From: Lamellibrachia satsuma
Taxonomy: Eukaryota; Annelida; Polychaeta; Sabellida; Siboglinidae
DNA: 64,000 bases
Assembly: GCA_033239005.1 (NCBI GenBank)
Contig: BSQZ01000011.1
Coordinates: forward strand, 12,735,001-12,799,000
Direction of reading: 5' to 3'
Position 1 is the stretch's first letter; every line of letters starts with the position of its first letter. The notes below the pieces were generated by a model, which did no database searches, had not been told where the DNA came from, and saw nothing but the letters and a program-made list of their open reading frames with translations. Below are positions 13,170 to 30,814 of the stretch, in pieces. Both the position numbers and the translations under genes were made by a program.

Positions 13170-13605
13170 ACCGTTATAAGGGTGAACATGAGGATGATGA
13201 CGACGATGACGAGGAGCAGGATGATGCGGCTGAGGATGTCAATGTCTTCGTCCTCATAATCGTAATAATGATCACCCTCATTGTCGTCATCATCATCGTC
13301 ATCATAATTGTCATCAACATCATCATCACCATCACTAAGACCGCTTAATTATTGTCTTCATCTTCTTCCTCATCATCATCATCATAAACATTTATCACCC
13401 TCATCATCACCGTCGTTATCATCATTATTAATATCATCATCATCTATCTTCATCGTCATTGTCATCATCATCATTATCATCGTCACTAAGATGACCCCTT
13501 AATTGTTATTATCATCATAATCGTTTATCACCCTCAACATCACCTTCCACATCATCATTATTAACATCATCATCATCATCATCATGATTTTCATCATCAT
13601 TTTTA
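13170..13605. repeat. (ATC)n / (CATCAT)n trinucleotide-rich block
   Basis: GATGAC, then ATC/CATCAT-rich DNA with interruptions. The two open frames here (13151-13348 and 13308-13502) are only translations of the triplet repeat (Asp, Ile or Ser/His runs). A stray ccccttaattgttat at 13495-13509 echoes the preceding array. Confidence 0.85.
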
Positions 13606-13735
13606 TTACATTACTGGTCGATTATATTACATTACGGTTCGATTTATTGCATTACCGGTCAATTATTACATTATCAGTCGATATATTACATTACCGGTCG
13701 ATTTATTACATTACCGGTCGACTATTACATTACTA
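13606..13735. repeat. About 20-base minisatellite, six copies
   Basis: Units near attacattaccggtcgattt with length variation of one or two bases. Confidence 0.85.
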
Positions 13736-14321
13736 GTTGTAACAGACGTCTCAAGATAAAAAAAACAACACTATTGTGTTGATATTTAACCCGCATTTGG
13801 GTTTAATTTTAAGTTTTGGTGATGGAAGTGGTGACTCCAAAGGCACGGCAAATATGTGAATATCTTATCCACAAGTGCATCATGTCAATATGTTATGGGA
13901 ATTGTATTAAATCTGCACCCTACAGTACGTTTTGTATTTGTAACATATACTTACCCCGACCGGCGATAATTGGTTGGCTTCAAGTCACACACAAGTTTTC
14001 GTCTATCGAGACTGGTGGCCAGGGAAGCTAATTTGACAAACCTCGATTTAGAATTAGATCGCAAATATCATTATTTGATTATTCGTCTATATAGTAACTA
14101 TTGTGCCTCAATAAATTATATTAAAGAAAAACGTTTCGATCTCGTAATATAAGCGTTAAATAGTGGAGCCGATGAAAAGAAGTGACTACAACTCAAGTAT
14201 GCACAAACGTTTTCAATAATAATCTGTGGTTGCTGAATATGTAAAATGTCCCTCGCAAAAACACTCTAAGGCCACTGTGAACGATTACTGATGTATTTGA
14301 TAGAACAGTGTACTACTAACT

Positions 14322-14420
14322 CCTAGCGTGATGATGAATAGGTAATGTTCGTTTGTGACGTCCACTGCCAAAAACATACTAACATCATTGTGAGTGTCTA
14401 TAGTGTCATTATTTGCGTTA
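14322..14420 (+). repeat. Partial copy of the (GA)n-tailed dispersed repeat
   Basis: Contains gtgatgatgaat, then gttcgtttgtgacgtccact and aacatactaacatcattgtg. These match the middle of the elements at 15336, 16201 and 27339. Confidence 0.6.
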
Positions 14421-14683
14421 TACCCTATGACTTGCACAATAACGACTTCGACCTAATCTTTCATGTAAGCATATTCAAGGTTTGGGAGTCACCTGGATGA
14501 AATACAACCTAACGGTACGGAGACTAGTGGTCCAACAGTGCCAAAGAAATCATATTGAAGTTCAAAAGCACCGGAACACAGCACACCGAGTACTGGCTAC
14601 TCACTGCTTAAATGCCTTCACTAACGCCACAATGTTGAATGTTAGCTATAACAGGATATTGCCGCGTATAGAGCAACACACTA

Positions 14684-14821
<138 letters not shown>

Positions 14822-14984
14822 TACAGGCACAATGTTCTCACTTAAAATGTATTGGCAGCAGTGGTCGCAGCGATGCGTCCACGAAGCACCGAGGTCGCCA
14901 ACCTATGTCTACCCGCCGATACAGCCTCAATTCGAGTGCAGCACTTCTCTCATGCCGAGAGAGACTGAGAGAGACAGAGGGTTC

Positions 14985-15079
14985 TCTCTCTCTCCCTCCC
15001 TCCCTCCCTCCCTCCCTCCCTCCCTCCCTCCCTCCCTCCCTCCCTCCCTCCCTCCCTCCTCCCTCCCTCCCTCCTCCCC

Positions 15080-15167
<88 letters not shown>
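14985..15167. repeat. Compound microsatellite (CCCT)n-(CT)n-(TA)n
   Basis: CCCT units at about 14993-15076, CT units to 15122, then TA units to 15167. The 202-codon open frame across it (14832-15440) is a repeat artefact. Confidence 0.95.
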
Positions 15168-15169
<2 letters not shown>

Positions 15170-15335
15170 TTCTTCTCTTCCTTCTACATTATATGATGAT
15201 CTACAAGTATTAGTTATATACAATGTCGCTTGCAACAACTTGCCTATCCCATATTTGCCAAAATATTATAAAAAACCCTGCAGCCATTTCAATTCGTTCC
15301 CAATACTTTTCCCTGTTCACACAACTTTGATGTGC

Positions 15336-15703
15336 GTTGTTATTATACTTAACACTTTTCGTGATAATCACTGCATAGTATATTTCAAAAGTTCACTTGC
15401 GTTTATAATTTTGGCAACTTCCCGAATTCATATGTGTTGAACTTGGGGTGTGCGCCATGGAATACCAAATGTGATGATGAATGGGATGTGTTCTTTGTGA
15501 CGTCCAATAACAAAAAACATTCTAACACAAATGCGATGTTTCATTTTACAGATAATTAATGTTCACAGATTCTCATAAACAAACCATTAGTACTTTTGTT
15601 TTTATAGCATAGATGGCGTTTCACTAATAAAACATTTACATTTGGCATCCGCTGTTTGTCGGTGTCGTTGAGTTTAGTAATGCAACGAGCTCTACAATCC
15701 TAT

Positions 15704-15770
<67 letters not shown>
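15336..15770 (+). repeat. Dispersed repeat, copy A, ending in (GA)n
   Basis: About 370 bases starting gttgttattatacttaacac, running through gatgggatgtgttctttgtg and aaacatttacatttggcatc, and ending in a 68-base GA microsatellite at 15703-15770. It is directly repeated at 16201-16600 and, more diverged, at 27339-27720. Confidence 0.85.
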
Positions 15771-15774
<4 letters not shown>

Positions 15775-15984
15775 TCGTACTGGGTTATTCGCAATGATAT
15801 ATGCTCTGGTATAATAATGTATATGCGTGTGCGTGTGCGTGTGCGTGTGCGTGTGTGTGTGTTACACTGGCAGTTAGTAACGTCGTCTTATGATGCCTTA
15901 TTACGTAACTTTTTGACAGTCAAAGACAAGAATCGTGAAACTGTCAAACACGGTATGGGATTTGTGGCGTATTGTTGCGTATAA

Positions 15985-16145
15985 TTGTACGTAACAACTA
16001 CAAATGGTAATTCGATTGTGCGTAGAAATGTAATTGCGGGGTGAATTAAAAATAAAATCATATTGCGACGACCCGACGAACCCCTGACATGTTGTCGCCC
16101 GAGATGCAAAGTGTCTAGGAGGAGTAGCATAATATACAAACATTC
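15985..16145 (+). repeat. Dispersed repeat family 2, copy A
   Basis: Shares tggtaattcgattgt, ggggtgaattnnaaa, gacccgac, gaacccctga and cagtgtctaggagnagcata-like blocks with 61987-62145 in SEPSECS intron 1, in the same orientation. No coding potential; a non-autonomous transposon or SINE-like unit is likely. Confidence 0.7.
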
Positions 16146-16200
16146 ATAGTCTTGCTGGATTATAAAAGATAATAAAGCTCTAGCCTGCACATTTTACACA

Positions 16201-16567
16201 GACGTTGTTATTATACTTAACACTTTTCGTGATGATCACTGCATAGTATGTTTTCTAAGTTCACTTGCGTTTATAATTTTGGCAACTTCACGAATTCACA
16301 CATGTTGAACTCGGGGTGTGTGCCATGTAATACCAAGTGTGATGGGATGTGTTCTTTGTGACGTCCAGTGACAAAAACATTCTAACACCATTGCGATGTT
16401 TCATTTGTGCAGATAATTGATGTTCACAGATTCTCAGAAACAAACCATTACTACTTTTGTTTTTATAGCATAGCTGGCGTTTCACTAATAAAACATTTAC
16501 ATTTGGCATCCGCTGTTTGACGGTGTCGTTGAGTTTAGTAATGCAACAAGCGCTACAATCCTACAAC

Positions 16568-16600
<33 letters not shown>
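16201..16600 (+). repeat. Dispersed repeat, copy B, ending in (GA)n
   Basis: Near-identical to 15336-15712 over about 365 bases, and ends at the equivalent point in a shorter, interrupted GA tract (16568-16600). Confidence 0.85.
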
Positions 16601-16601
<1 letters not shown>

Positions 16602-18000
16602 ATTCATTGCCTAATCCTGAGTGACTACAGCGGGATCAGTGTAAGTGTTTCGTAACTCAATGGATACACCGAGAACAACGTCGTCATCTAATTAAAAAGA
16701 TATGGCGAGCAAAGAAACGCTTTAAAAATGGTTTTCTACCTAATGTGAACGCCCAAGGCGTGAACAACTTCATTCTCGTTAACTTGTTGTGTAATCGCAA
16801 AGTTTCCAGTATTTAATTGCGAAGGAACGGAATTATGTAAAGCGCACTTGATGTCATGAGTAATAAAACGTTACAAAAACACCACACAGTATTGAAAAAC
16901 GTTTGTCTGCCTAACTCAACCCATGTTTTATGAATGAGTAATCACTGTCGCTTGCGTCACAACTAAAATAAATGAATGCACACAACCAGCCGAATGTCGG
17001 CTGTTGTCTTTAGCGCCACGAACTCTGCATGATTCACATTCAAATTGTTTTAATAATGCTGATCATATATGGCTGTAATGTACATAGCGGCCTTGTTAAC
17101 CAGTGGTGGTTCTGTCACCACACAGAGTGGCCCCGCCAGAACAAACAGGCAATTGAATAGGCCTACTCTCCCAGCTTTTGTATTAATCAAGGATATTCGT
17201 TTCGGTCATACGTGTGCTTATTATTTTTTTAGTTATTTTCTGCAATTATATGTTGCTTATTAACACAGTATTGTATATCAAGGGAACTCTGGATATTTAT
17301 ATCGGCCAACAACATTATGCATAGATCAACACATGCCAACACAGAAACGGTCAGGGATAATCACTTTTACACGTTAAAGGCATACAAATAATGTTGCATG
17401 TTTTTAATTAGTTTGAAGTGTTATGATATATTACATCGTCGCCTCTGGAGAGAGTTCATACTCTATGTCACCTAGGTGAGAGTTTCAGCAACTAATCTAC
17501 CGAACTTTTCGTCGCATCTCTCTTGGTTCCATAACTTCTATCACTGTCAATTTGCAGAGAAATCCAAAGCGTCACTGACTAACCTTTGGCTCTCTGATCT
17601 TTATCCGAAGACAACACATTTTATTTATTCGAGGACGGCAATGCAGGCGCCAACTCTAACACTCTCGCAAGGATCCAAATGGGCCACGTCCGCTGGTCCT
17701 CAATCTAGAGGGCTCAATGTAATATTCTTCTTGCCGTTACATACATTTTCTACAAGATTCGTCATCCTAATAGCTCAGCCCTGGTATTTAAATTTTTTGT
17801 GGGGCCTTTTTGTGGGGGCCTGATACGAGTGTACCACTTGCATCACGGTTAGTCCGGCCCTGCTTGTGTAACCGATGTGCACTGAAGCACGACGCCTGTG
17901 AACTACCGACGAATAATAAGTGCTGGGTGGCGGTGAACCGTGGGCGTTATGGTAGGTGAATTTTGTATTGTGACGCTGCTGTGAAGCTCATCCAGGGCCG
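16601..18000. other. Intergenic, nothing recognised
   Basis: The open frames at 17069-17263 and 17476-17823 have no recognisable domain or convincing splice context. Confidence 0.4.
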
Positions 18001-18039
18001 ATGTTTTGACAACTGGATCAAGCTTACGGTTTTCAATCG

Positions 18040-18200
18040 TGAACACCAGAATGAGATGTGTGAGCGTGTGTGCGTACGTTCGTGCGTGTGTTTGTGCTCG
18101 TGCGTGCGTGTGCATGAAAGTGAGCATGTGCGTATGCGCGTGTGTTTACACACATACCCACGCACCCCCCCACCCCACCCCCCCACACACATACATATTT
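18040..18200. repeat. GTGT/GTGC-rich then CCACCC/ACAC-rich simple sequence
   Basis: Alternating purine-pyrimidine DNA (gtgtgcgtgc-type) to about 18160, then C-rich CACCCCACCCCCCCAC. All long frames across it are Cys/Val or Pro/His low-complexity artefacts. Confidence 0.8.
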
Positions 18201-19009
18201 ACCTGCTCCTTTCCGGCTTCCTCCTGAAAATCTCTTTCACACCTACTTCCTCCCTCAGCTTATTCATTCTTTGTTTGTCTATTCGTTTCACCCTCACAAT
18301 TCTTGTCACCCATTTATTTTCTTATTTCCGCAAACCTGCTCGGTTTTTTGGGACGTATTTTTCCTTCTCCTACGTGAGCTGTCTGACACGACTATCGAAT
18401 TCCACATGTCCGGGTAAAGTTTAGTGAAATAAAGTAATTTTTTTCGCAAGACACACAGAAGTGTTATTACAAGAGTTCGTTGTGACAGTTATTGTATAAA
18501 TAATAGGGCTGTGCGTAACGCGAGTCATAATAATTATTGCATTTGTTGCCGCCTGTCACAATACAGAGATTCGTCTTGCGTGCGTTTAGAGCCACGATTC
18601 AATCACAAACTGATTAGTGAAGTAAAAATTCAAGTCGATGAACTTTAAGTCTAAGTCAAATTTCGAGTTATATCTCTGAAGTTAAAGTCATGACATGACT
18701 CGAGTCAGTCCATACGACTTGAATTAGCAAGTCTGGTGTTAGGTCGTATTACAATTCTCACATCAGCATGTGTGAACAGCAAAAAAAGTTAGGGGACGAA
18801 ACTACAACCGGTGTGTAATGAACCATGTCTACGGATCAAAGAATTACCCCATGTAATTTAGCTAAACATCATTCTCGTCCAAACCTGTTTGGGCTGACCT
18901 CATCATAGTGTTTACTTTTTCGGTTAAACGATTTATCAAGATATGTTTCCGCTGAACCAGAGTCACTATGACGGGGTTACGGAATGATTAAGGAAAAAAC
19001 ATAAATACA

Positions 19010-19080
19010 TATATACACACGTGCTTCCATACAAACACACACGCACGCACGGACGCACGCACACACACACACATATATAA

Positions 19081-19120
<40 letters not shown>

Positions 19121-19235
19121 AACACACATACATACATGTATACATTCATACATACATATATAAATACATACATACATACATACATACACATATACATTCA
19201 TACATATATACATGCATGCAGACATACATACATGC
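19010..19235. repeat. Compound (CACG)n-(AC)n-(TA)n-(CATA)n microsatellite
   Basis: cacacgcacgcacg, then acacac, (ta)n at 19086-19118 and catacata units to 19230. Confidence 0.9.
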
Positions 19236-19640
19236 TATGTGCGAGATATGGTCATTGAGAGGTATCGTTAGTGTGTGGCATGGTCAGTGTAAGGTATGGC
19301 CATTGTGACGTAAGTTCAGTGTGATGCAAGGTGATGTCAGTGTGAGGTGTGATTGTGTGATGTGTGGTCGGTGTGATTAATGGACAGTGTGAGGCTGTGT
19401 CAGTGTGACGTGTGGTCAGTACAATATATGGTCAGTGTGATGTACGGTAAGTGTGAGGCAAGGTCTATGTGATATGTGGTCAGTGTGAGGTGTTGTCAGT
19501 CTTAGCTTAGGTCAGTGTGAAGTATGGTTAGTATAAAGTACGGACAGTGTGGTGTGAAGTACGGACAGTGTGAGACATGGTCGGTGTGAGGAATAGTCAA
19601 TGTAAAGTGAGATCAGTGTGAGGTATGGCCATTAATCTCC
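19236..19640. repeat. 16-18-base minisatellite, about 22 diverged copies
   Basis: Units near ggtcagtgtgaggtatg with substitutions and single-base indels. Confidence 0.8.
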
Positions 19641-20303
19641 ATAACAGTGTTATTAAAGTTTTCATTTGGGAACACATGACTGGCGAGCTGGCCATCCTTG
19701 ACAAAACATATCAGTGCGAACAACCTGTGCTACAATGACGACACAATCCACATTAATCAAGTGTCGCCAAAAGTAATAGGAGCACGTGGTTAGAATTGTC
19801 ACTATTTGATTCGTCACACATAATGTGCGCAGCAGAAAAGATCACGCGGAGGCGTTCCTAGTCGCCACGCGACAGCGTATCGATGTGTACATAACTGGCG
19901 TAGACGAGAGTGAGACCATCAGTTCTTCGAATCTGGGAAATTCAATAACAGCTACTTCAGTGGTGAACAAAGTTGAGTGACATGGTAACGTGGAATCTCT
20001 ATGTGCTATTAAATAAGTGGCCTAATGGTAAAACTATTACTAACTGCAGTAGTATTTAGTAGTATTAGAACATATCATGCTAATGTAAAGTAAGTGCTAA
20101 ACTACACATACTAACGATGACATAAATTGTTTGATTTATTAAAGAGAGAAGATTGAAACATTCCTGGGATAAATATGCTACGAACGTACACAAATATATT
20201 GCTTAAACCAACTGGAATACATACATACATTTTGATATGTCTAAATGTGAGGTTGTGGGCATGTGTCCGTGGAAATGTTCTTTTGCATTCGTGTACTTAA
20301 TAC

Positions 20304-20602
<299 letters not shown>

Positions 20603-20605
20603 CAG

Positions 20606-23762
<3,157 letters not shown>

Positions 23763-23823
23763 CTGAGTCCATAAGTGCATCGAAGTTCAGTATGCAACCA
23801 GCAACAACGGCTGATGATATTTT

Positions 23824-23829
23824 ATTAAA
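23824..23829 (+). promoter_or_regulatory. Variant poly(A) signal ATTAAA of the LamG gene
   Basis: Lies about 62 bases after the TAA at 23760-23762, in the same context (gatgatattttat) as AATAAA at 466-471 in the paralog. Confidence 0.55.
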
Positions 23830-24489
23830 GAAAATCACCTTTGCCTTTTGCTATATAATTCAATATACTTGTCAATTTAACACCCAACTGTATGCAAACC
23901 AAACATGTCTGCATTGACTATTGTTCACTTGCTTTGCCATGTGATATCATTTTTTTCCACCTGGAAACACGATTGGACAATGCTTAGAACACTGACCGTG
24001 AGACAGGTTTACTTCCGTCATCAAATGTTGTTATTATTAGTAACACAATAAGTCGTTAATCTTTTGTGTGCATATAACTGATTTGAGAAGTATTTAATGT
24101 GTCAACCAGTTCTGCTTGAATGAGCAGTCTGTATTTGAGGAAATATCATAATAAAATATCGTTAGGTGAATTATTTTGTTGTTAGTAATTGTTTATTTAC
24201 AGAATATGTTGCTAAATATGTTGGAAATTTATTTTTTTACTAACAGCGATGAATGAATGGTTGAAGTTTGTTTTTTAGAAACAACGACAAACAAAACAGA
24301 ACATTACAATTTAGTTGTTAATATAGTATTATAATATGTTCAAAAAAGGGCAAGAAGAAAGTATATTACTTATAATACTTTCCCTTGCAATACGTACAAT
24401 AACACATACTAATAGTTTATACAGTAGCATGTATATGTTACAGTATCGATTATGCACGTATACATGGCTAACATAATGATAATGGTTTA

Positions 24490-25355
24490 TCTACATATTT
24501 ATTCTAACCCACCAACATTCAAACGACTGAAGACCAACATCATTAAAATAATGCAATTACTCCTAATTTCCAGTATGGTTTCGTTTAAGCTAGTTGGCAT
24601 GTCATTTACTGCTTAACGACATGAATGCCATTTCTCTATTTCTGTCTCAACCAAAACGCATAGAATTGGTACATTGAAATACAAGTCCACAATTGACCAA
24701 GGTACGGCCTTTTGAAAAAGAGTTTTCATCGCTGCGTTGACAAATCTGGCCGGGGCGGGGCAGCAGTTCTATAACTAACCTCACCCCTTTATAAAGGAAG
24801 CAACGTAATGTGTTTCCTTGTTTTGGTGAATAAGCAAGTTGTAACATTTTACTCGCACTCGAGCATGAGCCAATATGGCAGTTACGAAAAATACCTCACT
24901 CAAAATGTCATTGATTCATGAAAGGTCAGTTTGTTGCGCTCAGTAGTGTCATTGCATTCCATGAATGACACTTACTTACTTAGTGGCTTACTTAAGTAAG
25001 TCATGAATGACACGTTTGCAGATAACTTAGTTTGAAAACAAAACACCAATATAAGTCGTTCATGCATCACCAGTTAGCATATCTCACTCATACGTTGGCG
25101 CCACCTGGCGGATAGTGACGTCGCTATTGAACGCCACATGGTGACCAGTTTTGGTACTAGTGACACCCATAGTCTATGAACTAATTTTCGTAAATAGCGT
25201 CCCTAATGCCTAGTAACCGAACAAATACGGCAGTGCCAACTGGTGTATTTTGACGGCACTATTTTAGCGCGAACAATGTTGGTACTAGGGGCACTCCTGG
25301 CGACTAGTCTATGAACTATTTTTTGGTCAAACAGTGCCCGTAACGCTTAGTAACC
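24490..25355. other. Intergenic, nothing recognised
   Basis: No exon or transposon domain seen. A diverged direct repeat with cgccacctggcggatagtga / ctcctggcgactagtctatg-like blocks spans 25090-25330 in two copies of about 110 bases. Confidence 0.5.
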
Positions 25356-25359
25356 TCTC

Positions 25360-26750
25360 TGGATGAGGTACTCATGCCAAGGCTGCTTAAACATGCAATT
25401 GTCCGTCCATCGCTGAAGAAGCCATCACTTGACAAAGACATTTTGAGCAACTATCGACCAATTATCCAAGGTAATTGAGAAAGTAGTCGCGCTTAGGATA
25501 ATGACGCACGTTTCTTGTCAGCAAATGGCTGAGTGCTTTCAGTCGGCGTATCAAAGAAAACCTTCGACTGAATCCGCGCTATTGTACGTTAGAAGTGTCA
25601 TCAAAGCAGCCACGGACAATAAACAAGAATCAACCTTGGTTCTCGTTGATTTTAGTGCGACCTTCGACACAATCAACCACGACATCTTGATTAGGCGATT
25701 ACGTTTGCGATACGACTTTGTTGGCAAAGCACTAGACTAGATGATACATATCGTATCTGCAAAAGCGGATGCAGCGAATAATAATCGGTGGCCAATCGTC
25801 GAGTACTACTACTCTGACGACGGGTGTCCCGCAAGGCTCTGGCCTAGGACCACTGCTCTTTTCATTGTACGTAAAGCCTATTGGCGACATTATTCGAGCC
25901 CATGGACTATTCTTCTACTTACAGATCTACTCACACTGACCTGAATACATCTGCTTTAGTGGTAGTTGTGCAAAAAATGGACGATTTCTTAGATAAATGA
26001 ATGGATGGCATGGAATTCCATGTGTATGAATGACGGCAAGACACAGTATCTTCCAATTGCACCAAAGTCGTTGACGACAGTGTGATTTGCGTTGGTGTTT
26101 CTACTATCACAACTTCGTTATGTGTTCGAAATCTCGGTGTCTTCATTGAAAGGCACCTCGATATGAAAAAGCAAGTGTCATAAACCGTAAGCGCATGCTC
26201 ATTCTACATCCGCCGCGTCAATCAAATTAGGCGTTTTCTACCCAAACCGACAAAGGAACGCGTAGTCAATGCCATCATCACATCGCAATGCACTCTTTTA
26301 CGGCACGTCTATAGGCAACATCGCGCGTCTGCAACGAATACGCATCTCGGCTGCCAGATTGATTCTGCGTCGTCCACGTAGCGACAGTGCCAGGCCCCTA
26401 TTACAAGAACTGGATACCCATGGCTCGCAGAGTCGATTTCAAGATACTGGTACTTACACACAAAGTCATGCACGACGAAGCACCCGTGTATCTGTGTGAA
26501 CTAGTTTGCCCATGTCAACCGGCAAGAGCACATCAAGTGAAGCGCACTCGTATCAAAGCTGGTGACGGCTCGTTCGCAGTGGCTGCGGCGTCCCTGTGGA
26601 GCACTTTACATAATTTATTAAAATCTGTGACAATACAATCACACTACAATGACTACAATACCATCTTCGCAGAACCCAAACACAGCAGTGCGCCAAAACA
26701 TTTTATAGCTACAGCAATTCCTTCAGCATACATGCATAAATAATCCGAAC
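25360..26750 (+). pseudogene. Decayed CR1/L2-like LINE (RT domain to C-terminus)
   Basis: In order on the plus strand: KHAIVRPSLKKPSLDKDILS then NYRPI (about 25390-25465); FQSAYQRKPSTESALL and STLVLVDFSATFDTINHDIL (25535-25690), RT blocks with the first catalytic aspartate of the F-D-T-x-x-HD motif; GVPQGSGLGPLLFSLYV (about 25825-25875); and a C-terminal tail with ALFYGTSIGNIARLQRIRIS, FKILVLTHKVMHDEAPVYL and ASLWSTLHNLLKS to about 26630. The YADD catalytic box is not readable, and at least three frameshifts or stops separate the blocks, so it is inactive. CR1/L2 affinity is inferred from the R-P-x-LKKPxLD and FKIxxLxxKxxH blocks. Confidence 0.8.
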
Positions 26751-27335
26751 ACTGAATGACGCACGGCTTAACTTCACTAACAAATGTATAAAGCCTTAAC
26801 AAGGTACTTCAAATAAGTGGGAGTAATAGTATGTATAGACCCTCTGAGATTTAGCTGTGATTATATACTTAAGTGCTCTTATCATCCCAGGAGTTGGGTT
26901 ACTGAATATTTAAAATCAACCAGTACACATCTTCTATAAACAGAAATATGTTGCTTCGTGTATTTCTCCATCCTAATAAATACACAATTCGTCAGAGGAC
27001 TATTTGAAAATGTGTTGAGATGCACCCATAGAGCTGGGACAGAAATTGCCAGCTATTGTTCCACAACTATGGAATGACCCATAATGTTGTGTGTTTTTTT
27101 GTGCATATACAACTCGGATATGTTGAGCTAGTGTCAATATCATATCGCCTAGCTGATACTGACTCATGCCCGTCCGTGGGGTGGGGCGGGGAGTTCATCC
27201 GAGAAATCCGCGACTGATTATGTCCGCCTACAACGGGCCCAGAGGATAATCTCCGCTGGAGAATAATGTCCGGGGGCAACGACCATGGTATACTGTTCGG
27301 TTGGCAATATATGTGTTCATACAACCAGGGTGTGT
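26751..27335. other. Intergenic, nothing recognised
   Basis: No supported feature. Confidence 0.4.
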
Positions 27336-27678
27336 GTTGTAATGCTACCTAACACGTTTCGTGATGACCATTGCACAGGTATGTTTATGTTAAACTTCAC
27401 TTGCAACAAAACATGCTAACGTCACTGTGATCACTTACTAAATATGCACTGGCGTTGATAATTCACGAGTTCCCTTTTTTACTCGGTGTGTGTACTGTAT
27501 AACAGCAAGTGTGATGATGAATGAGATGTGTTCTTTGTGACGTTCACTGCCAGAAAGGTACACACATCATTCTGATTCGTACATATAATTGATGTTGACA
27601 TCAGAAGAAGCCGTAAGTGTGTTTTATATAGCGGGCGTTTTTCTAGTATAACATTTTTATTTAGCAGGTGACATTTTT

Positions 27679-28130
<452 letters not shown>

Positions 28131-28508
28131 GGGAGGGAGAGCGAGAGGGAAAGATATATTGAAATGAAATGGAGAGAGAGGGGGGATATTTGGAGAGAGG
28201 GAGGAAATTGGGGAGTGGGAGACACACACGCACACGCACACGCACACACACACACAGCACACGACGCAGTGGGCGACGTTTAGCTTGCCTTCAACGGAAG
28301 TAGTAATCTATTACTATGGTGTTGGCATGCCGTCTTAAACAACAGTATTCGTTGATCATCATGCACCGTTGGTGGCAATACAGTGAACACCCCAAGGTGA
28401 GTGAGAAGGTGTAAAATGCACTCGTAATGAACCACCCTATCGTTGATGTATTTCGACACAACCTACCCCCTGTGGGTAAACTGCAGGGCTGGTTATGTAA
28501 CAACTAAC

Positions 28509-28611
<103 letters not shown>

Positions 28612-28819
28612 AGTGTGTGTGTGGTGTGTGCGCGCATGTGTGTGGTATTGTACAGTGCAGAGCAGTGGAATGTGTTTATATGTGCTGTGTGCGTGTGTAG
28701 AGTTGTTTGTATCTATATACATCTGAATGTGCATTGTTATTAACATTGATGTCGATAGAAACCAAGGATGTATTTCCGTACCCTGCTATAGGCGCGGTTA
28801 TTTTGTTAAACGTCAGGTG

Positions 28820-29200
28820 CAACGATAGTTGGGCTACGGTGGTTGGGGTACTACGATGATTGGGTTGTGGTGCTCAGGGTACTGCGATAGTTGGGCTACG
28901 GTGGTTAGGGTACTACGATGATTGGGTTGTGGTGCTCAGGGTACTGCGATGGTTGGGCTGCGGTGGTGAGGGTACTACAATGGTTCGGATGTGGTGTTCG
29001 CGGTACTACGACGGTTGCGTAAGGTGGTCTGGATACTACGATCGTTGGACTGCGGTGGTGAGGGTACTAGGATGGTTAGACTGCACTGGTGAGGGTGGCA
29101 ATAGTGCTACCATTGGTGGACCGAGATGGCGAGAGTGCTACGTCGGTTGGTCTGAAGGTGGCGATGGTACTACTACGGTTGGGCTAAGCTTTACTGAGAG
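28820..29200. repeat. 31-base minisatellite with alternating subtypes
   Basis: Units alternate between gggctacggtggttagggta- and gggttgtggtgctcagggta-types, each continuing with ctacgatgatt or ctgcgatagtt. The first four units form a 62-base higher-order period and later copies decay. Confidence 0.85.
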
Positions 29201-29750
29201 ATGCATTTCGCCATTATTAAATGCACGCACGCTCTTAGGCACGCACGCATGCACACGTCTGAATGATCCACACTCACCTGCTGGACAATGTCAGGTTGTC
29301 CAGTAAGAGAACGTGACGCAAGGTGAGCATTCCCGAAGAAACACGTGCAATCAATTTCACTCTTCTGTCGGGTTACGCAGTAAAGCTTGGGCACACAAAG
29401 ACCTTGGTCCAAGCTACTCCATCCTTCCAACTTCTAAAGAAAGAATGTTGGGTGATTTACTGGCTATCTGTGGTAATCGTCACACCTCCGCACGGCGCTG
29501 AAGAGAGTCCGTCGCTGTCTTTATCACTTTTGTTTTCTGCTGCAGTACTTTGTGTATTTTGGATTCATTCTCTACAAGAGGAATTGTCTCGTCTGCCGTC
29601 GGTTTCTATTTTTTTGTTCCACCTGAAACCGAGAAGACGAAATGACATTTAATATCGACAGGGTCATGGAGCACATGTTCTCTCCGCCTCTACGCATTTC
29701 AGTGTCTCCCTCTCTGCCATTCTCTCTATCTCTCTCTCTCTGCCTTCCTT

Positions 29751-29798
<48 letters not shown>

Positions 29799-30790
29799 TC
29801 CTCCCTCTCTCTCTCTCTCTCGCCTCCCATTTCTCTGCTACCCTATTCCCACAGTGCAAACAAAACGCGATCAACTTTCATGCTGACTTTATGGGACGCA
29901 TGAAGGGGCATTATGAAAAAAGGAAATATATGACATCAGCATGGAAAAAGGTCATACTATTTGTATTTTCGTACTATGCTTTAACAACCAGAATACCAAG
30001 AACCCCCTGCAACAGCCTTGCACTTGGTGACACACATATAGCTGTCAGCGTATAAATTCAGTTAGTCTGCGACCCCACGGTCGGGTTGTCTGTTTAAATG
30101 TTTTTCGAAATTCACCCATTCACCATTCACCCATTCAATCGAATTACCCTTTGTATTCATTGAGTACAGATGACGACCACACTTCGCGAAAAATTACGTA
30201 CAATAGTTCACAACGTCATGCGTCTTTTTTATTATCCAAAGTTACGTCATATGAGGCAAGGCGTCGCTACACGTTACTATTACTGCCAGTGTTACGTCGT
30301 TCATTCAGTGGTAACACCATGTAACATGTAACAAGGCACTGATGGATATTTATGCTGTAATGTTGTGTGTCTTGACATTTTCCAGTCACGGGCCAACCAG
30401 TTTCCACAGACCACCCTAAGGATTCTCAGCGAGTCAAAATAGTTGCTCCACCTAGCGGATCTAACGGAGACAGTGCGACTACAATACTGATATATTATAG
30501 ATATCAGTGCGGTTTACCCTAGTCTTACGAATGTTCGTGAAGTTGATGCTCTTATGTGCTTAGGAGACATTCCTTACGGGATACTGCACGCTTTTGTCAA
30601 ATTATTCGCATACCAAATAACCGTTTAGAACACGTTCGAAGAACGACTGTCACGAATAGTTTAGTTGTACGCAGTCAGCAGCGACAAACTAAATGTGAGA
30701 ATGCGCTCTAAACCAGCTGACGTAGATCAGCATACAGGTTCGTTTGTAGTCTTACGGATTTATGTTACCAGTATCGCATGTGTGCAGTGT
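29201..30790. other. Intergenic, with a CT-rich block at 29700-29822
   Basis: No gene recognised. Frames at 29323-29652, 29572-29874 (-) and 29642-30055 are driven by the interrupted (CT)n tract. Confidence 0.5.
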
Positions 30791-30814
30791 GCACCATTCG
30801 GGGTTGGCACGTAT

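Noticed and set aside
29642..30055. 137-codon frame
   Set aside because: Depends on the CT-rich block at 29700-29822; flanking residues resemble nothing known.
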